Source: Sepioteuthis lessoniana
Lineage: Eukaryota; Mollusca; Cephalopoda; Myopsida; Loliginidae
NCBI GenBank assembly: GCA_963585895.1
Contig: OY757921.1
Span: 79,246,316-79,310,315, forward strand
Length of the DNA: 64,000 nt
Direction of reading: 5' to 3'
Shown here piece after piece: positions 61,001-64,000 of the stretch. Each line of letters opens with the position of its first letter. Positions within the stretch are counted from its first letter, which is position 1. Position numbers and translations under genes: made by a program. A model generated the notes under the pieces. That model saw nothing but the letters and a program-made list of their open reading frames with translations. It made no database searches and had not been told where the DNA came from.

Positions 61001-62686
61001 ATTATTTATACCATTAGTCAATAAAGTATCTACTGATCCCCATTTAAAATAATGTTGATCTCCATTTTAGAGCTATATAATTTTATACTTGTTTGATTTT
61101 AATAGCATGTCAACCCATCTAGGGTTATTTTATGCCTAGAGGTTAGGGAATTATGTTCATTGTACATTCATATTTATATTTTTTGTGTAGTTGTTTCTTA
61201 AAAGATTTTTTTATGTTTGCATATAGTCCTATCATATAGGAATAATTTCTAAACAGATCAATTTGACCCATAGATTGGACCCTAACAGGTACAAGTACTC
61301 CAGGTCAGAGTGGACCTAGGAGTAATGACAATAAAGAGATACTTCACATTCCCCAGATCTTCAGAACTGGAGCCTCACCATCAGATGTAGTTTAGTGTCA
61401 TACTTAAAACATCCTTTTCTTGGAAGATCATACCCCTCTGCAGCAGATATATTCAGCTTATTCTAAACCCCACAAAGCTAATTTGAACTAGAAAGTAAAG
61501 ACATTTTCAACAAGACTCACATCCCATACTCTAGGAGCTCATCTTGACTTAAACGTTGCTTTAATCACTTTGGCCAAGGAAGTGTAAGAAGTATTAGTGA
61601 CAATATATATACACAAGTAGGTAAAAATAATTTATTGCTAGATCTGTAACTAATGAGATGCTTGTGGGATAGTTTCTTTTTATAGGAAGTGGACTCAGGT
61701 AGCCAAGTCTAAACCCGGAACAAGGTTGGTTGTATTTCAGATAGCATTCATACCTTTGGGAAAGGTATGAATCTAACTGTCCTCCCTCCAGCTATGAATA
61801 AATAGTAGAGCAGATTGGGCAATGTAACGTTGGTAAGATGAATTCAAATTAGTTGTAGACCTGGAGAGGGATGGGCTCCATCAGGCTATTCATACTCAGG
61901 ACACACTACATGAGTAGCACCCCCACAACCAAACTACATTATGGGACCAGTGATAATGATGAATGTGACAATTTTCTTTTGTTTGCTCTCATATTTTTTT
62001 TTAATAATTGAATTTTTTTTTTCATTTATTTAGGAAATTTATGTGTATAGAGAGTATGTATTTACCTAACCCCTCCACACTAGCAGGTTGTGACAAAAGG
62101 TCAATTTTTAAAGTTTAACAGCTTTTTAAAAAAAAAAAGATTGAGACATGGAAGGAGGAGGCATCTTAGACACCTAAATATTTAATATAGGGAAAGTTCT
62201 GCAGTAAGACTACTAAAAGTGACACATGCACAGTGGGCAGATATTAAGAAATGGATTTATAACACAAGGGTAGGCTGGAAAGTTCATATGATGGCATCAT
62301 ATCTGCTGTTGATGACTTTTTTAAACAATGGGATCCAAACACTGCAACATCAATGGAAGAAGTGTCTAGACTTCAAGGGATCTATGTTGAAAGAAAATCT
62401 TCATTTGGTCACATTTCATGAAAGTATCTTGGTTAGCCTATGAACGTTTCAGCCAACCCTAATACATGTATAGACAGAGAAGTAGGGATCAATTGAAATA
62501 CTCACCATTCAGAAAAGATGTTAGCATAAGCCAAGGCACTGTCAGAAACTGGAGAGAGGAAGTACATTGGCACATGGGGCAATAAGCAATTATCCAGATG
62601 AACAGACATACATTCAAAGAGGTCATAGGTAATTCCTGATGGATAACATGGTACAAGTACATTGCCACCATTTCTAATTGTTGAAG
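32842..62686 (-). CDS. INTS9: INTS9, Integrator complex subunit 9, exons of the 3' part (5' exons outside window)
   Basis: INTS9 is the catalytically inactive metallo-beta-lactamase/beta-CASP partner of the endonuclease INTS11 in the nuclear Integrator complex, which cleaves snRNA precursors and nascent transcripts. Eleven exons, listed separately, join with GT-AG introns into 366 in-frame codons including the stop. Recognisable blocks in order are [40 protein letters not shown] with [36 protein letters not shown], and the C-terminal [19 protein letters not shown]. These match the family from the middle of the beta-CASP domain through the C-terminal INTS11-binding region. The linker before the last domain is short compared with the human protein as I remember it. 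Introns run from about 0.1 to 8.5 kb and hold the minisatellites and transposons of this half of the window. No break is seen, so the gene looks functional. The metallo-beta-lactamase half and the start codon are upstream of position 64000. Confidence 0.96.
33098..33154 (-). CDS. INTS9: INTS9 exon, [19 protein letters not shown]
   Basis: The exon has 19 codons in phase 0, with acceptor TCTATAG and donor [28 protein letters not shown] matches the human [20 protein letters not shown] segment of the INTS11-binding domain. Confidence 0.94.
33268..33700 (+). repeat. repeat H, contiguous copy
   Basis: AGGGAGACAATAAATAATTG through CTTTGTACCCCTTTCACATA to CTTGGTGAATGGGGACTGG. It joins in one piece the parts seen separately at 2831-3115 and 4100-4245. 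It lies in an INTS9 intron. Confidence 0.65.
34130..34385. repeat. inverted pair of Penelope-tail-like motifs
   Basis: Minus-strand CTGAGGAAGGCTGTAGAAT (ending near 34165) and plus-strand CTGAGAAAGGCTGTAGAAT (34339-34357) face each other around an AT-rich middle. Both are followed by a GAAA- or AAAA-containing segment. They resemble tails with decayed hammerhead cores. Confidence 0.45.
34578..34688 (-). CDS. INTS9: INTS9 exon, linker and start of last domain
   Basis: The exon has 37 codons between TTATGTAG and GAG|GTAAAA. It encodes [16 protein letters not shown], a short charged linker, then [20 protein letters not shown]. The linker is shorter than the basic human one. It sits downstream of the 8.5-kb intron that holds the minisatellite and the Tc1 element. 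Confidence 0.92.
34700..35225. other. intron sequence, no feature
   Basis: AT-rich intronic DNA between the INTS9 exon at 34578 and the minisatellite, with an A-rich tract near 34945-34975. Confidence 0.6.
35231..38624. repeat. 27-bp minisatellite, about 125 units, in an INTS9 intron
   Basis: The unit starts GATACTAATGAAGAGAAGGA and continues AAAGATT or AAAGATA. Common variants have GGGAGAG or AAGAAGA. The plus strand is almost all purine except the CT of ACTAAT. Because 27 is a multiple of three, the 9-residue unit DTNEEKEKI stays open over long runs, and the minus frames give (LVSIFSFSS)n. Rare variants (GATACAATGAAG at 35694, 37824 and 37931; AATGATTAG at 35837 and 37991) recur in the same local order, so whole blocks have been duplicated. 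Unit identity is high along the array. Confidence 0.97.
38647..40196 (+). mobile_element. Tc1-type DNA transposon, 1.55 kb
   Basis: Inverted ends of about 100 bp: TACACCCCTGGACAAAAATA at left and, inverted, TACATCCCTGTACAAAAATA at right. They run on to the shared TATATGAAAGATAAGG with roughly 8 differences. TA stands directly outside both ends (38645-38646 and 40197-40198). It begins 22 bp after the last minisatellite unit. Confidence 0.92.
38946..39952 (+). pseudogene. Tc1-like transposase, broken
   Basis: MAKGT is followed by an in-frame TAA (38961), then [20 protein letters not shown] with the paired HTH region ([17 protein letters not shown]). The DDE triad regions are [19 protein letters not shown] and [10 protein letters not shown] frameshift near 39500, after HIEGGSLKI, and two later stops (in the ICGEEWIF-like and EGGRQYS-like parts) silence it. 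The end, [10 protein letters not shown], is the normal family end. The N-terminal catalytic motif has DKKK where DEKK is usual. Confidence 0.88.
40198..40455 (-). repeat. SINE A, directly beside the Tc1 element
   Basis: TATATATTTACCCAACCTCT 3' end, TATGGTTAGATAG-equivalent body, and a decayed head near 40440. The Tc1 right end joins it without a gap. Confidence 0.75.
40456..40999. other. intron sequence, no feature
   Basis: AT-rich INTS9 intron. I see no repeat copy that I can place. Confidence 0.5.
41000..41520 (+). pseudogene. decayed open frame of an unidentified invertebrate repeat protein
   Basis: Reading pieces include [20 protein letters not shown], then [16 protein letters not shown] and [13 protein letters not shown] recognise the GERFHQDI...MADYCW-like block as recurring in many invertebrate genomes, but I cannot name its element class with certainty. 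It is broken in several places and is a relic. Confidence 0.45.
42318..42745 (-). pseudogene. LINE 3' end, relatively young
   Basis: (ATC)n tail, then reversed homology to the LINE tail at 3185: [14 protein letters not shown] and GRAKAGRPA are readable on the minus strand (SKTRYTS-flanking changes aside). CpGs are well kept although it lies in the INTS9 gene body, so the insertion is recent. Confidence 0.82.
42746..43160. other. intron sequence, no feature
   Basis: AT-rich INTS9 intron up to the donor at 43160. Confidence 0.6.
43161..43259 (-). CDS. INTS9: INTS9 exon, [15 protein letters not shown]
   Basis: The exon has 33 codons, with acceptor CTAATAG and donor GAG|GTGAGT. It reads [20 protein letters not shown] and then [13 protein letters not shown], a C-terminal-domain strand. 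The long minisatellite-bearing intron follows it. Confidence 0.94.
43794..45252. repeat. 54/55-bp minisatellite, about 27 units, 163-bp higher-order period
   Basis: The units begin ATGCTACACTCTGATTCTAT. Type 1 continues GTGAAATACCAACCCATACA, type 2 GTGAAAGTGCCAGTCCATAT. Types alternate mostly as 2-1-1, so open minus frames start every 163 bp (44266, 44429, 44592). Units become more diverged at the right end (GGAAGTGCCA type). It lies in an INTS9 intron. Confidence 0.95.
45290..45495 (+). repeat. SINE C
   Basis: CATAATGGTTAAAGAGCTGG head, GAGTTTGAACTC B box, GCCATTAAACAAAGAAA tail. CpGs are lost. Confidence 0.75.
45541..45768 (+). repeat. SINE B, lacking the first bases
   Basis: GGGTTTCAATCCCAGGTC B box through GTGTAGTAGCTATTGAAAAG to GCCAACTTTACTTATG. 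CACCCTCAACTATGGTC here equals CGCCCTCGACTACGGTC at 14759, showing CpG decay. Confidence 0.82.
45770..46178 (+). repeat. SINE D pair
   Basis: Two plus-oriented tRNA-like units: GTTTCAATTCCAACTTGAAG at 45807 and TGGCTGAGCGGTAGGATACT with GGGTTTCAATCCC at 46050-46100. The second has a clear A and B box. The segment between matches the SINE D body at 5690-5870. Confidence 0.75.
46179..46202. repeat. (TA)n microsatellite
   Basis: TA run at the 3' end of the SINE D. Confidence 0.92.
46203..46699. other. intron sequence, no feature
   Basis: AT-rich INTS9 intron without recognised repeats. Confidence 0.55.
46700..47095. repeat. 98-bp tandem repeat, four units
   Basis: CTCCTAGGTCAATTCTGAAC starts occur at 46710, 46807, 46905 and 47003. 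Each unit contains a T-rich tract after AAATAAGTTC. The array ends about 130 bp before the INTS9 exon's donor at 47230. Confidence 0.9.
47231..47326 (-). CDS. INTS9: INTS9 exon, [12 protein letters not shown]
   Basis: The exon has 32 codons in phase 0 on both sides, with acceptor TTTTGCAG and donor AAAG|GTAAAT. It encodes [20 protein letters not shown] and then [12 protein letters not shown], matching the human KRRYEKIEIMPE strand. Confidence 0.94.
47612..47875 (-). repeat. SINE A, decayed
   Basis: CGTATTTCCCCCAATGGC, GTTTGAATTCAGAGTTTTCC, and GGCTGAAGAACCCAGTCTGC match the family in minus orientation. The head is barely readable. Confidence 0.65.
47975..48590 (+). repeat. composite repeat E, diverged, split by a SINE B
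   Basis: TGTCTAGGGTTATTTTGTGAC head and GGAGCCTCACTATCCGATAC module up to 48310. The end (GTCAACACATTCTAAGCTCC) follows at 48560. Confidence 0.72.
48320..48550 (-). repeat. SINE B inserted in repeat E
   Basis: AGTAAAGTTGGCGACCAGAAGG end at left. GTAGATGTA at 48311-48319 and 48551-48559 is its 9-bp target duplication. Confidence 0.85.
48591..49304. other. intron sequence, no feature
   Basis: INTS9 intron. A C-run lies at 49139-49146. No repeat family was recognised. Confidence 0.5.
49305..49735 (+). pseudogene. LINE 3' end, old
   Basis: Homologous to 3185-3625: TTGCATGGTTGCACCACTTG, GAGAAAAAGCTAGATGTAAA and GGTCAACCAGCAAAAACTTA. CpGs of the younger copies read TG or CA here. Many stops. Confidence 0.75.
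49738..50865. mobile_element. possible hAT-like non-autonomous element
   Basis: The right end, inverted, reads CAGCGCTTCTCAAACCTTTT. The left end reads CAAGGCTTCTCAAAGGTGTA. Such CTTCTCAAA ends are typical of hAT elements. I could not find a matching 8-bp target duplication. It contains the palindrome at 50080-50196. Confidence 0.35.
50080..50196. repeat. 117-bp palindrome with arms of about 52 bp
   Basis: GATTTTTATCATTAAGGGTT at left is answered by AACCCTTAATGATAAAAATC at right, with one or two mismatches in between and an unpaired centre TCTACAATAAT. Confidence 0.92.
51081..51960. mobile_element. possible MITE with CAGTAATTAT ends
   Basis: The left end CAGTAATTATCTGTGTATAA and a right segment, inverted TACTGTGATTATATTTGCAT, are partly complementary. 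GTATAATACGCAC-type motifs repeat inside. No coding capacity. Confidence 0.35.
51528..51792 (-). repeat. SINE B, young, with 12-bp target duplication
   Basis: AGTAAAGTAAAGTTGGCGAC at left, head with CCACTAAGCCAATGAG at right. AAATATCTTATA flanks it on both sides (51516-51527 and 51793-51804). CpGs are intact although it is in the gene body. Confidence 0.9.
51801..52031. repeat. tandem duplication of about 110 bp
   Basis: CAAATATAATTACAGTACTT to GTTAGGTTTTATGATTTC occurs twice (51808 and 51930) next to the INTS9 exon ending at 52058. Confidence 0.85.
52058..52204 (-). CDS. INTS9: INTS9 exon, [18 protein letters not shown]
   Basis: The exon is 147 bp, or 49 codons, with acceptor TTTTTTCAG and donor GAT|GTATGT. 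It reads [20 protein letters not shown], then [17 protein letters not shown], and ends in HRADLTID. This is the end of the beta-CASP fold and the start of the C-terminal region. Confidence 0.95.
52205..52709. other. intron sequence, no feature
   Basis: AT-rich INTS9 intron, ending in a (TA)n and (GA)n run at 52710-52752. Confidence 0.55.
52797..52850 (-). ncRNA. hammerhead-ribozyme-like motif, INTS9 sense strand
   Basis: On the minus strand: AGTC, CTGATGA, one extra T, GGTT-loop-AACC, GAAAC, a weak stem III (ACTTTATAACGT) and TGAC. AGTC and GACT form stem I. The predicted cleavage is after GTT, between 52804 and 52803. It lies in the intron before the exon at 52058-52204. Same repeat family as 59469-59521. 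Confidence 0.5.
52851..53508. other. intron sequence, no further feature
   Basis: The left 100 bp belong to the same repeat as the hammerhead-like motif (homologous to 59520-59570). The rest is unassigned AT-rich intron. Confidence 0.5.
53509..53564 (-). CDS. INTS9: INTS9 exon, [19 protein letters not shown]
   Basis: This 56-bp exon lies between TTTGCAG and AGG|GTAAGT. It completes the Glu codon split at the previous junction and adds [18 protein letters not shown], one of the most conserved stretches of INTS9. It ends in phase 0. Confidence 0.96.
53676..53880 (+). repeat. SINE B, lacking the head
   Basis: GGATTCAGTCCCAGATCAAA B box after a (TA)n run (53647-53674). It ends CGCCAACTTTGCTTTA. 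Confidence 0.8.
53925..54322 (+). repeat. composite repeat E, diverged subfamily
   Basis: TTAACGGCATGTCAACCATC head, GACCCTAACATGTAATACC and CCACTCCAGGTCAGAGTGGA, ending CCCTCCTGACAGGGC. It ends 64 bp before the donor of the exon at 54387. Confidence 0.75.
54387..54515 (-). CDS. INTS9: INTS9 exon, [13 protein letters not shown]
   Basis: The exon has 129 bp, with acceptor TTTACAG and donor ACAG|GTTAGT. It encodes [20 protein letters not shown] and then [20 protein letters not shown] followed by FT. The GHPSLR-GDVVHF block replaces the motif that carries catalytic residues in active beta-CASP nucleases. Confidence 0.96.
54530..55130. other. intron with long TC-rich stretch
   Basis: Pyrimidine-rich plus strand (54620-54960) with many TCTCTC and CTTTCT runs. 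Open frames here are composition artefacts. Confidence 0.65.
55147..55740 (-). pseudogene. LINE 3' end, old
   Basis: CATCATCATCAAG tail, then reversed homology to the other LINE tails (GGAGCCCAAAGGAGAACATC, GTTCTCATCTAGTTTTTTCTC). CpGs are almost absent. Confidence 0.75.
55845..56036 (+). repeat. composite repeat E, fragment
   Basis: GATCTATAAATGGGACCCTA through CATACTCCCCAAAGCTCC to ATACCCAGGACACTCG. Confidence 0.68.
56097..56125. repeat. (GATA)n microsatellite
   Basis: Seven TAGA units. Confidence 0.93.
56409..56451 (-). CDS. INTS9: INTS9 micro-exon, [14 protein letters not shown]
   Basis: This 43-bp exon lies between TAATTTCAG and ACA|GTGAGT. It encodes [14 protein letters not shown] plus one base of a Ser codon, and aligns with the human LIQTNKLKHYPSIH segment. 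Its phases fit both neighbours exactly. Confidence 0.93.
56750..57390. repeat. AT-only complex satellite in an INTS9 intron
   Basis: (TA)n runs alternate with AAAAGATCTATTTAATAATA blocks, which occur about ten times with irregular spacing of about 35-110 bp. GC is almost confined to the GATC of each block. Confidence 0.9.
57500..58405 (-). repeat. composite repeat E, longest copy
   Basis: The 3' module is at left (CCCAGTCGGCTGGGGCTGTA to GCACCTGATAGGGTCC). About nine or ten internal units follow, and the head CAAAGGTTGATTTGCCAT at right. Confidence 0.85.
58683..59077 (+). repeat. composite repeat E, diverged subfamily
   Basis: GATTTTAACAGCATGTCAAC head, CCACTCCAGATCAGAGTGGA and CTGCAGAGAATACAGTTAGC module. 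Confidence 0.73.
59329..59389 (-). CDS. INTS9: INTS9 exon, [13 protein letters not shown]
   Basis: This 61-bp exon lies between a CCATTCCAG acceptor and a GAG|GTAAAA donor. It supplies the last base of the split Trp codon and 20 codons, [20 protein letters not shown], and ends in phase 0. A hammerhead-like motif lies about 90 nt upstream of its acceptor. Confidence 0.95.
59469..59521 (-). ncRNA. hammerhead-ribozyme-like motif 87 nt before an INTS9 3' splice site
   Basis: On the minus (INTS9 sense) strand the order is stem I 5' (CATAGTC), CTGATGA, one extra T, stem II GGTTC-ATTA-GAACC, GAAA, stem III ACGC-TATA-GTGT, then T, then stem I 3' (GACTTTG). All conserved core positions of a type I hammerhead are present: CUGANGA, GAA, the A-U pair closing stem III, and U at the cleavage position. 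Predicted cleavage falls between 59477 and 59476. An extra nucleotide after the CUGANGA box occurs in at least one natural viroid hammerhead. Hammerheads are known from Penelope-like elements, which is the likely source. Confidence 0.6.
59748..60373 (-). repeat. composite repeat E
   Basis: CCCAGTCGGCTGAGGCTGTA module at left, about six internal units, and a CCATAAAACCCAACCAACC head at right. Confidence 0.82.
60531..60690 (+). repeat. SINE A, 3' half
   Basis: CCAGCTATGGGTAAATAGTA through GGAGAAGGAAAACTTAGAAT to GAAGAGGTTGGTATAT. Confidence 0.78.
60716..60950 (+). repeat. SINE B between two (TA)n runs
   Basis: CATAATGGTTAGAATGTTTGCC head and GGTTTAATCCCAGG B box, ending GCCAACTTACTTTATA. TA runs at 60687-60715 and 60951-60997. 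Confidence 0.8.
61087..61475 (+). repeat. composite repeat E, diverged subfamily
   Basis: GTCAACCCATCTAGGGTTAT head, ACTCCAGGTCAGAGTGGACC and GGAGCCTCACCATCAGATGT module. Confidence 0.75.
61645..61870 (+). repeat. SINE A, decayed
   Basis: GATGCTTGTGGGATAGTTTC-like head, CCTTTGGGAAAGGTATGAAT and CCCTCCAGCTATGAATAAAT body. Confidence 0.6.
62058..62120 (-). repeat. SINE A, 3' end fragment
   Basis: GTATTTACCTAACCCCTCCA through GACAAAAGGTCAATTTTTAA only. Upstream context (TTATGTGTATAGAG) is the same as at 62868. Confidence 0.6.
62205..62470 (+). pseudogene. mariner-like transposase C-terminal end
   Basis: The frame includes [20 protein letters not shown] followed by FKGSML, then the [13 protein letters not shown]-like end. 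This is the usual last part of mariner transposases, followed by GTTTCAGCCAACCCTAATAC toward the terminal repeat. It is 5' truncated and lies in the INTS9 intron flank 36 bp from the donor at 62505. Confidence 0.6.
62506..62686 (-). CDS. INTS9: INTS9 exon (first in window), beta-CASP region
   Basis: The exon begins after a TTCAG acceptor and ends at a G|GTGAG donor. It enters with two bases of a split codon and leaves with TG, completed to TGG by the next exon. It reads [17 protein letters not shown], then [17 protein letters not shown] and NIFSEW. The [12 protein letters not shown] strand-loop is typical of INTS9. Confidence 0.96.
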
Positions 62687-62888
62687 CTGAACAATAAAAA
62701 AAAAATTATTTAAATCAATAAGATGGAAGAAAATTTAAAAAAAAAACAACAACAAATTCCTAAAAGAAAAGCATGAACATTCAGCAGATACTTTCTTTCC
62801 TTTACTTTTAAATTTTAGCAAATTCATATTTAATAATTGAATTTTTTTTTCAATTCATTTAAGAAATTTATGTGTATAGGGTGTATGT

Positions 62889-63145
62889 ATTTACCTAACC
62901 CCTCCAAACTAGCAGGGTGTGACACAAGGTCAATATTTTAAGTTTAACAGCTTTGAATTCAGAGTTTTCCTTCTTCTAGACCAGTTAGAGACAAGTCTGC
63001 CCTATTATTTACCCATAGCTATAGGGAAAAGAATTAGATGCATAGCATTATTGGAAGTGCAAACAGCCTCATAAAGGATTTGAACTCAGGTTGCTGTGTC
63101 CATTTCCTATGATGATAACCATTACACCACAGGTGTCTCCCTGTG
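62889..63145 (-). repeat. SINE A, full length, CpG-depleted
   Basis: GTATTTACCTAACCCCTCC at left, head with CCTATGATGATAACCATTAC at right. The equivalent at 26555 is CCTACGACGATAACCATTAC. Confidence 0.82.
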
Positions 63146-63162
63146 TATAGGTTGTTATTATC

Positions 63163-63181
63163 ATATATATATATATATATA
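63163..63181. repeat. (TA)n microsatellite
   Basis: TA run beside the SINE A. Confidence 0.9.
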
Positions 63182-63189
63182 TGCACACT

Positions 63190-63790
63190 CACACAGAACA
63201 TAGATATGTATATTCCTTTCTATTCACCTTTACCTTGATCATTTTTATTTGAATTTTCTTTAGCCATTTCCTTTCAAATTTTGGACAGACATTTCTCTTC
63301 AAACAGGTTAATCACTGCATTTCAGTCTTTGTTTAATGTACTTATATCTTTTATCTACTTTGTTATTAATATTTATTATTTATCTATTCTGAGTTTCATC
63401 ATAAAAGAGCAATGCAAGTCACTTTCTACTATACCATGCTGAAGATGATGAAAGTAAACATTGAAATATATTATAAAAATCAATGACATTTTCTTGTTTG
63501 GCAAACAAATATTGATAACCAACAAACAAGTTTTTTTTTCAGTCATTTTCATTCTTTAAGCTACAAAATCCTTTAAGAGAAATATAAAAAATTATTTAAG
63601 AGACAAATACCAGTTTTTACCAAAAGTAATACTAGATTAACTCAAAAACTTTGCAATATTTTGGTATATGCTAGTTTGCAGTATATATATTCCATGACTT
63701 TCGCATTTTAATCTATGCAAGGTACTCACTATGGTTGATAGCATCACAGTAGTGAATATGCTGACATATTGTGCATTGCTTTACATCATG
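63190..63790. other. intron sequence with a Penelope-tail-like segment
   Basis: CATGCTGAAGATGATGAAAG followed by CATTGAAATATATT (about 63436-63475) has a CUGAAGA box and a later GAAA, but stems are poor. A GTGAGTACC donor-like site on the minus strand is discussed under rejected items. Confidence 0.4.
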
Positions 63791-63792
63791 TG

Positions 63793-63935
63793 TGTTGGTT
63801 GGTTGGGTTTTATGGCATATCAACCTTTGTAGTCTGTCCTACTATTTACCCATAGCTGGAGGGAGAATAATTGGATTCATACCTTCTCCAAGGGTATTAG
63901 TGCAATGTGAAATGCAATCAGTCTCTGTTAATAAT
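63793..63935. repeat. junction of an E head and a SINE A body
   Basis: TTGGTTGGTTGGGTTTTATG to AACCTTTGTAG (E head, plus) is joined directly to TCTGTCCTACTATTTACCC (SINE A body, minus orientation) up to AATGCAATCAGTCTC. Confidence 0.65.
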
Positions 63936-64000
63936 GGTGACTGAAGTTTGACCTTACCGAATTCCAAGGTTTCACTACAAAACAGTAGCCATTTATTTAC

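Noticed and set aside
63731-63785. additional INTS9 exon upstream (minus strand, HYCDAINH before a GTGAGTACC donor)
   Set aside because: The donor is good and the frame would join in phase, but the residues align poorly with the family just before RNGGN, the supposed acceptor lacks a pyrimidine tract, and the upstream sequence is repeat E.
63955-64000. exon at the window edge (minus strand WLLFCSETLEF before GTAAGG)
   Set aside because: The donor-like site is fair, but the peptide does not match INTS9 and the exon start is outside the window.

Overview
The window is AT-rich animal DNA with one recognisable host gene and a very dense cover of repeats. The gene is the 3' two-thirds of INTS9 (Integrator complex subunit 9). 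It is read from the minus strand: 11 exons between 62686 and 32842 encode about 365 residues, with clean GT-AG junctions and a reading frame that closes exactly at a stop. The 5' exons lie beyond position 64000. The protein wording, the abundant tRNA-derived SINEs, the LINE tails, the Penelope-like remains and the mosaic CpG pattern point to a lophotrochozoan, most likely a mollusc (perhaps a cephalopod). That assignment is inference.

Positions 1 to about 30000 lie downstream of INTS9. I found no host coding gene there. The stretch holds copies of four tRNA-like SINE families (called A to D here), a long composite repeat family (E) with internal tandem units, LINE 3' tails, two solo-LTR-like fossils, a nearly whole Tc1/IS630-type transposon with one in-frame stop (about 24550-25900), mariner remains with a small inverted-repeat element next to them, a Penelope-like element end, and a 27-bp minisatellite (13404-14113). 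One segment (7708-8010) looks like an orphan heat-shock promoter: two perfect heat-shock elements, CCAAT boxes and a TATA motif.

Positions 30000 to 64000 are the INTS9 gene body. Its introns carry a 3.4-kb minisatellite of about 125 units of 27 bp (35231-38624), a Tc1 transposon with 100-bp terminal inverted repeats directly beside it (38647-40196), a second minisatellite with a 163-bp higher-order period (43794-45252), and many older SINE and E copies. Repeats inside the gene body have lost most CpGs compared with the same families outside it, as expected if the transcription unit is methylated.

The most interesting signals are two hammerhead-ribozyme-like motifs on the INTS9 sense strand inside introns. 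One would cleave 87 nt upstream of a 3' splice site. A second is the large minisatellite, in which every unit, read on the INTS9 sense strand, is a pyrimidine tract followed by TTAG, giving about 125 decoy acceptors in one intron.
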